From positions 538,496 to 602,495 of the forward strand of contig WNKI01000001.1 of the NCBI GenBank assembly GCA_015350385.1: a stretch of DNA of 64,000 nucleotides. Direction: 5' to 3'. This DNA comes from Aculops lycopersici (lineage: Eukaryota; Arthropoda; Arachnida; Trombidiformes; Eriophyidae). The translations under genes were made by a program, and so were the position numbers. The notes under the pieces were generated by a model that did no database searches, was not told the origin of the DNA, and saw only the letters and a program-made list of their open reading frames with translations. This document shows positions 59,401-64,000 of this stretch, piece by piece (positions within the stretch are counted from its first letter, which is position 1; each line of letters begins with the position of its first letter).

Positions 59401-61645
59401 AAGTCGCGCCAACGAGTTTGTCTCGACTGTGAGCATTCAATTGACACCGTCAGTCGTGGCCGCAACAACAAGTGGCAGCCACCAGGACCAATTGCTCAAC
59501 TTACCCGAAGAGCTCAAGCTAATCCATCTCAAGATTATCATTGAGGGCATTCTGTTTGAACAAACGTTCGAGCCCCAAGCAAACCTGTCATTCACTTATG
59601 CTTGGAATCGGCGCAACGTTTATCGCCAAAAGTCCTTCGGTTTATCAACGGCTCGCATCTCAGTTGGCTACGAGTATTACGATTGCAAGCATGTTATTTG
59701 GTCCACGAAACACATCCAGCTCCCCGGCCACGATTTGTCCATCTCGGAGCTTGGCGACCAATGGAATCTAAATATTCATCATAGATACAATTATCGTGAC
59801 GCCATCCTACAACGAGGCGATGGACAAAACTTCAACCTGAAAACGGAGAAGCCAAGAATTGTGCAACAATTGATGGGCGATGGCTACCAACGTCAACTCA
59901 TCTGTCCATATTGTGACTCGCACCAAACCTCCGTCAATCCAACTGAACAAAGACTCTACAAGCCGCAAGCATTAGTCTCTGGACCAGATGGAAGTTTGTA
60001 CATTGGCGACCACAACTTGATTCGTCGCATTGAGCCACAGGTGGCTAGCTCGTCTTCATCTCTAAGGAGCTCAGCCAGTCACCAGGGCGAGCGATTTGTC
60101 CGCACTATACTCGAGCTACCCAATGGACGAGCACCAAGTCGCTATGGATTGGCACTCAATCTGGTCGACTCGAGACTTTATCTAGCGGATACAGACAAGC
60201 GCCAGATTTATCTAGTTCGCGAGCCAATGAGAGACCTAGCGTTACCGTCCGCCGGTAGTGCCAACAGCTCTGACAGTGGGTCAGCCTCCTATGGCGCCGG
60301 TCAGGCTGGAAGTGATACGAGCGAGAGTCTAGTTCCGGTTGTTGGAAGCGGGGGCAAGTGTCAGGTAGACGATGGAACAAACTGCGGCGATGGCCAGCCA
60401 GCTAGATTGGCGCGATTAATTGAACCAAGAGCCATAGCTTTCGATCTGAGCAACAGAATGTACATTGCCGACGGACCAAACATTCGCATGGTTGATGTTG
60501 ATGGAAAGATCTACACCATTCTCGGTGACTATGGCACCTCGACCTCTTCGCAGTCGTCAGGTTCACCAGTTTCAGCCGGAAGTCGACCACAGAGAAGGCG
60601 TCACCAATTCCCGTGCCAAGCCGATGCCATTCCAATGCACCTGTTCTCACCGAAATCTCCACTTGATCTTACACTCAACCCATTGGACGAGGCGCTGCAC
60701 TTTTTGGATGACAATGTTGTATATAGAATGACCCAAGACAAGCGAGTTCAAATCGTCGCTGGCCGACCGGCTCACTGTATTGGCGAGTCAATCACTACCA
60801 ACAACGACAACAGCAAGCCCAAGGCAACTCAAGTTTACCTGCAATCGGCGCAGTCTATTGCATTCAATCAAAATGGCGAGTTATTTATCACGGAAGATGA
60901 TCAAAAATTAATTAGCCGCATTCTATTGGTTTCACCCGAAGAGGATTCCATCAGTCTGTATGCTGGACAGCCACTAGAGCAACAGGCACACCAACAAACC
61001 GGAAGTCCACTAATACCCACCGTGGACTCACTCCATCTGGCCTCATACCAAGTGGAATCGTCAACATCCAAGTTTAATGGCCAACTCGCTCCCTCTGGCG
61101 GCGCCTCTGACACCTCGAGATCATCCAACCTGTTGCCAGTTGGTCAAGCCACGAAGGCCACCGACTACAAATTCAACTCAATCTCAGCTATTGCCGTGGA
61201 CCAACAGGGCAACCTCATAATTGCCGACAAAGTTCAACTTCGAATTATGTCCCTCGAAGCCGACTTGCCACAGGTAAACGCGGCCGGCGAATACGAGCTT
61301 CAGTCGCCGGATAATAGTGACGAGTTGCTTGTGTTTAATCGCTATGGTCACCAAGTTGCAACTAGAGAGTTAACATCAGCTCATCCAACTCAAAGTCAAA
61401 GAAATCCAAACAAGTACACCTTTGCCTACAGTGTCAACACCTCCTTTGGCCAACTTGCTTCGGTTAGTTGCGCGAGTGGAAACAAGATTTCCATTTATCG
61501 CGATGGACCGCACCATAGTGTCAAGATGATTGAAACTTCGTTTGGTGGCCAGTGCAAGGTGGACGTTGGAAGTCGCGAGGGGCAAATGCATTCAAAATCC
61601 TCAACCTCGCCACGTATTAATTTCGTGTGCGTTCCACTGTGTTAA
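56432..61645 (+). CDS. TENM: Teneurin-like type II membrane protein lacking the YD shell
   Basis: Joined exons are 56432-57950, 58031-58328 and 58729-61645 (AGAG/gtaagt, ctgcag/AT, ACAG/gtaagt, aaatag/TCG). The frame is kept, giving 1577 residues. Order: Pro/Gln/His-rich cytoplasmic part (YHPHTGLPPLPPVPPP), TM at about 175-195, EGF-like unit (about 267-285), polyQ/L insert, two more EGF-like units, the Cys-rich segment (CDDGIDND, LVDCADSECCGDKVC, SPDPLDIL), a TTR-like domain (IRGRVTYMRQGVTGVRVSV; TRDGGHFDLMVNGG), the beta-sandwich/plug region, and six NHL repeats (about 1010-1445; e.g. GSLYIGDHNLIRRI, AGRPAHC). It enters the YD region (DELLVFNRYG, YTFAYSV) and stops at TAA 61643. Teneurins are cell-adhesion receptors of about 2700 residues with eight EGF repeats and a large YD shell; here only three EGF-like units and no shell are seen. 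Upstream cytoplasmic exons are possible, since an acceptor-like CAACAACAG ends at 56449. Confidence 0.85.
58576..58599 (+). other. Candidate 24-nt teneurin micro-exon
   Basis: Within the 58329-58728 intron, CTATCAG is followed by exactly 24 nt and then GTAAGTTC, a strong donor. Inclusion keeps the frame (phase 2 on both sides) and adds the eight residues PMSSLNVD between FND and RASVIRG; the codon joined to the next exon changes accordingly. Other teneurins have a similar Ser/Asn-containing linker just before IRG. Alternative inclusion would be typical, since teneurins carry short alternatively spliced exons at other sites. Confidence 0.5.
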
Positions 61646-61997
61646 AACTATTAAGAATAAGAAGAAAGGAACCTCATATACCTGACACCTGTTGTTGGGT
61701 GCATAGGTTCAAATTGATATTAAGCTCAATATCAATAGCTTGTTGAAAGAATGTGTTCGCTTGTTGTGATCAAGTTTCAAATTGAAGAAGAAAAAGCTGG
61801 AGCTTGAGAATAAAATTTAAAACTTTAATTAGACTGATGATATTTAAGATGTTTTTCGATTAATAACCAGCGAGAGAAATTAATCTTTTTATTATATTTA
61901 TATCCATTATGATCATGGTCTAACTTGAGATCACAGATTTTAAATTGATTAATTTACTTATTATTTCCGGGATTCCTAAGCGAGGAACACAACGAAC
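61646..61997. terminator. Tail-to-tail spacer with poly(A) signals for both genes
   Basis: A 352-nt AT-rich gap. AATAAA at 61809-61814 (plus) lies about 165 nt after the teneurin stop. TTTATT at 61888-61893 (AATAAA on minus) lies about 105 nt past the stop of the K2P-like gene. Their placement supports the teneurin transcript really ending here. Confidence 0.55.
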
Positions 61998-64000
61998 TCA
62001 ACTTGAACTCCATTGATGAAAACCATTTTGTTGTCCTCCTCCATTCTGGTGCATATCTTGCATCACAACAGGCACTTGAAATCCAATACGTCGAGGATTG
62101 ATGCTACTGGTCATTGAAGAGGTCGTGTTGTTACTGTTTGTATCGAGTGTGTTGCTATCTTGCTCGAATCCGTTTGTTGTCATTTGATGTTGTTCGCCTG
62201 GCGATAGGATCACCTGTTTTACGGGCCTCGTCATCGTCGACTGCCTACTTCCGGCGCGCGAAGAGTTGTGCCCGTTGAGCTGATTCAGTCTCTCGCCACT
62301 CGAAATGCAACTTGTGCTGCCAGCGCCACCAATCGACAGGTGGTTGTGGTGGTGTTGCAATAGGTGGCCGGTTGACGAGCAAATAGTATTGCTGGCGTAG
62401 CTTTGTGACGACAAATCGTGAAGCAAATTTGCTGCCGAAACCCCATTTCCATGTGCGTCGACATTCGTTTCCAGTGGACCACCGACAAGTTGCTGCTGGT
62501 GGTGGAGACACAACGATCTCGGGTCGCTAGATCTATCGGAAGTCATGCTCATGTCCGAGGTAATTTGCGCCTGCTGGTTCATGGCGCCGCCTCCCCCGCT
62601 GGCCACCGATGTTTGGCCGTAGAGGTTTTGGTTTTGCACAACCAGTAACTCGGCCAAATCTATTTGGTCGCTCATCGATGGCGACGATTGGTGAAAATTT
62701 GCCGCTTGAACCAGATAACCTCCCGCTCCTCCCGAAACTCGTGGCACTTGCAGAGCCTCCGAGGCGTTGCTCATAAAATTACCTGCCGACACTTGGCCAC
62801 TCAAAGTGCCAACCATCGAGTTCACCTGTCCATTGCAGTGGGACTTTTTTGGATCGATTTCATCACCGTCACTGTCACTGTCCCCCTCCTCGTCATCGTC
62901 CTCGCAGTCCAAAAAGAAGTCATTTGAGGCCCTGTAATATTTGGTCAGATGGCCAAACATGGCAATTAGATGCAAACCCAGCAGCAAGTATGCCAGATCC
63001 GCCCCGAAATCCATCCAACTTTCAGCTTCCGTTTTTATCACTTTGCTCTGTATTAATAATTGTTTTGCTGGCTCACTGTTAAGAGACTTGTAAGTGTCTA
63101 TTGGATTCTTCATTGGATTGGACATCGTAAAAGAGTCGGGTAGTTTGGTTATGGATAGCAGCTGGTAGCAATCGTAGAGCGATTCGATCAGCGAGATGCT
63201 CTTGCTGTCGCGCGACTGCACATAGGCACCGATTAACAGGTAGCCAATTAGCAAGGTCAAACAAGTGGTGAAGGTGTTGAAGGAGTAGGGTGGCTCAATT
63301 GTATCACTGTCATTATCTTGATTGTTGTCATCATTGTTGTTGTTGTTGTTGCTACTATTCTCGCTAACTTGGCTCAAATTGCCTCTGCTGCCCGCAAACC
63401 TGACCGACTTTTGTTGTTGTTGGTTGTTGTTTCCCGTCGGCGCCATAAATCCTCCGTCGTGCCCACAGGCGGCGCTAGTGTAACCATCGCCCCTCGCCGG
63501 CCACCTCTCGCCGCTTGCCCGCCTGGCGCCACCTGTGAACTTTTTCTTCAATCTGGATCTTCGTCTCCTCAGCTGGCCACTTTTTGCTTTCTCGCCAGAC
63601 ACTAGCGACCAGTCGACTAGCCTTAACTTGGGCGCCTCCTTATGACAGCAACAACCCTCTTGGCTCCTCGCCCCCGACCTCCGCTTTTGTTTCTTTGGAC
63701 ACCAAAGGTAGGCGCAGCAGCAACAACAGCAACAGTAAAGCAGCCAGCTGAGCCACTTGAACGGATTGCAAACGCCGCAACAGCAGCATATGTAATGGGC
63801 CGGAAGTGAGAGGCAATAGTGACGAAGGATTAGCAACAAATTGACGCTTGATTGGGCGAGACGATCGCCGGTTTTTGTGACAGTGTAGAAGAGCATCGGG
63901 ATTCCCATTGCGCCATACACAACGGTGGCCAGTTTGCCCCAGGGACTTGTTGGTCCGCCGGAGGGTGAGCCTGTCATTGTAATCAATGGGTTGTCGTTGT
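61998..64000 (-). CDS. Two-pore-domain (K2P)-like channel protein, 5' part outside the window
   Basis: Open from the right edge to a stop at 61998. No start codon is assigned because M1 and the first pore helix lie beyond 64000. Residues below count from the codon at 63986. Visible parts are the end of pore loop 1 and SPWGK entering M2 (LATVVYGAMGIPMLFYTVTKTGDRLAQ), a long Cys-rich then basic/polyN linker (about 60-235), M3 (about 237-256, TFTTCLTLLIGYLLIGAYV), pore loop 2 (about 266-286) and M4 (about 324-346, DFGADLAYLLLGLHLIAMFGHL). A 310-residue Gly/Ser/Gln/Asn-rich cytoplasmic tail follows. K2P channels carry background K+ current through GYG and GFG/GLG filters. Here pore 1 reads TMTGSP and pore 2 reads SITKLPD. 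For pore 1 an intron is an alternative: ACAG (63974-63971, minus) could be an acceptor restoring GYG. Pore 2 is in open exon sequence. Confidence 0.8.
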   Translation of the reverse strand, partial: NDNPLITMTGSPSGGPTSPWGKLATVVYGAMGIPMLFYTVTKTGDRLAQSSVNLLLILRHYCLSLPAHYICCCCGVCNPFKWLSWLLYCCCCCCCAYLWCPKKQKRRSGARSQEGCCCHKEAPKLRLVDWSLVSGEKAKSGQLRRRRSRLKKKFTGGARRASGERWPARGDGYTSAACGHDGGFMAPTGNNNQQQQKSVRFAGSRGNLSQVSENSSNNNNNNDDNNQDNDSDTIEPPYSFNTFTTCLTLLIGYLLIGAYVQSRDSKSISLIESLYDCYQLLSITKLPDSFTMSNPMKNPIDTYKSLNSEPAKQLLIQSKVIKTEAESWMDFGADLAYLLLGLHLIAMFGHLTKYYRASNDFFLDCEDDDEEGDSDSDGDEIDPKKSHCNGQVNSMVGTLSGQVSAGNFMSNASEALQVPRVSGGAGGYLVQAANFHQSSPSMSDQIDLAELLVVQNQNLYGQTSVASGGGGAMNQQAQITSDMSMTSDRSSDPRSLCLHHQQQLVGGPLETNVDAHGNGVSAANLLHDLSSQSYASNTICSSTGHLLQHHHNHLSIGGAGSTSCISSGERLNQLNGHNSSRAGSRQSTMTRPVKQVILSPGEQHQMTTNGFEQDSNTLDTNSNNTTSSMTSSINPRRIGFQVPVVMQDMHQNGGGQQNGFHQWSSS

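Noticed and set aside
1..64000. CRISPR arrays, bacterial operons, integrated virus or intact transposons
   Set aside because: No spaced direct repeats, no prokaryotic gene order and no transposase, reverse transcriptase or viral protein motifs were seen in any frame.

Overview
The window looks like nuclear DNA of a small-genome animal, most likely an arthropod. Its conserved proteins are metazoan: ALG5, PRIM2, mitochondrial ribosomal protein S5, a VRK kinase, METTL14, a PPP1R14-type inhibitor, a teneurin and a two-pore (K2P) potassium channel. The mix of single-exon housekeeping genes, Gln/Asn/His-rich low-complexity tracts and mixed CAG/CAA polyQ would fit an intron-poor chelicerate such as an acariform mite. 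That placement is a guess, because no lineage-diagnostic sequence was found.

Positions 1-14 kb are gene-dense, and every gene is a single open exon. In order: a decayed copy of the ALG5 3' half plus the PRIM2 tail (about 110-595), an acidic Lys/Glu/Ala-rich AT-hook-like protein (minus), ALG5 (plus), PRIM2 (minus), MRPS5 (plus), a VRK-family kinase (plus), two unrecognised secreted proteins (10080 plus; 10949-11821 minus) and METTL14 (minus). Neighbours are arranged as divergent or convergent pairs with short spacers, some carrying AATAAA signals.

Positions 14-56.4 kb change character. Only one gene is supported, a three-exon PPP1R14/CPI-17-like PP1 inhibitor (18494-20549) with a 300-residue Q/N/H-rich N-terminal extension. 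The rest is about 40 kb of low-complexity, simple-repeat-rich DNA with no convincing exon. By eye it is rich in AACAGGT/ACCTGTT (Snail/Scratch-type E-box). It is probably regulatory DNA and/or the 5' intron(s) of the teneurin gene.

Positions 56.4-64 kb hold two neural-type membrane protein genes, tail to tail. The teneurin-like gene has a TM segment, only three EGF-like units, the Cys-rich segment, the TTR-like domain and a six-repeat NHL propeller. It stops just inside the YD-repeat region, so the ~1500-residue YD shell and C-terminal module of normal teneurins are missing. A 24-nt frame-preserving micro-exon candidate lies in one intron. The K2P-like gene (minus, running off the right edge) has the family framework, but both selectivity-filter signatures appear replaced. 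These two genes, the ALG5-PRIM2 relic and a secreted 11-mer-repeat protein are the most interesting items.
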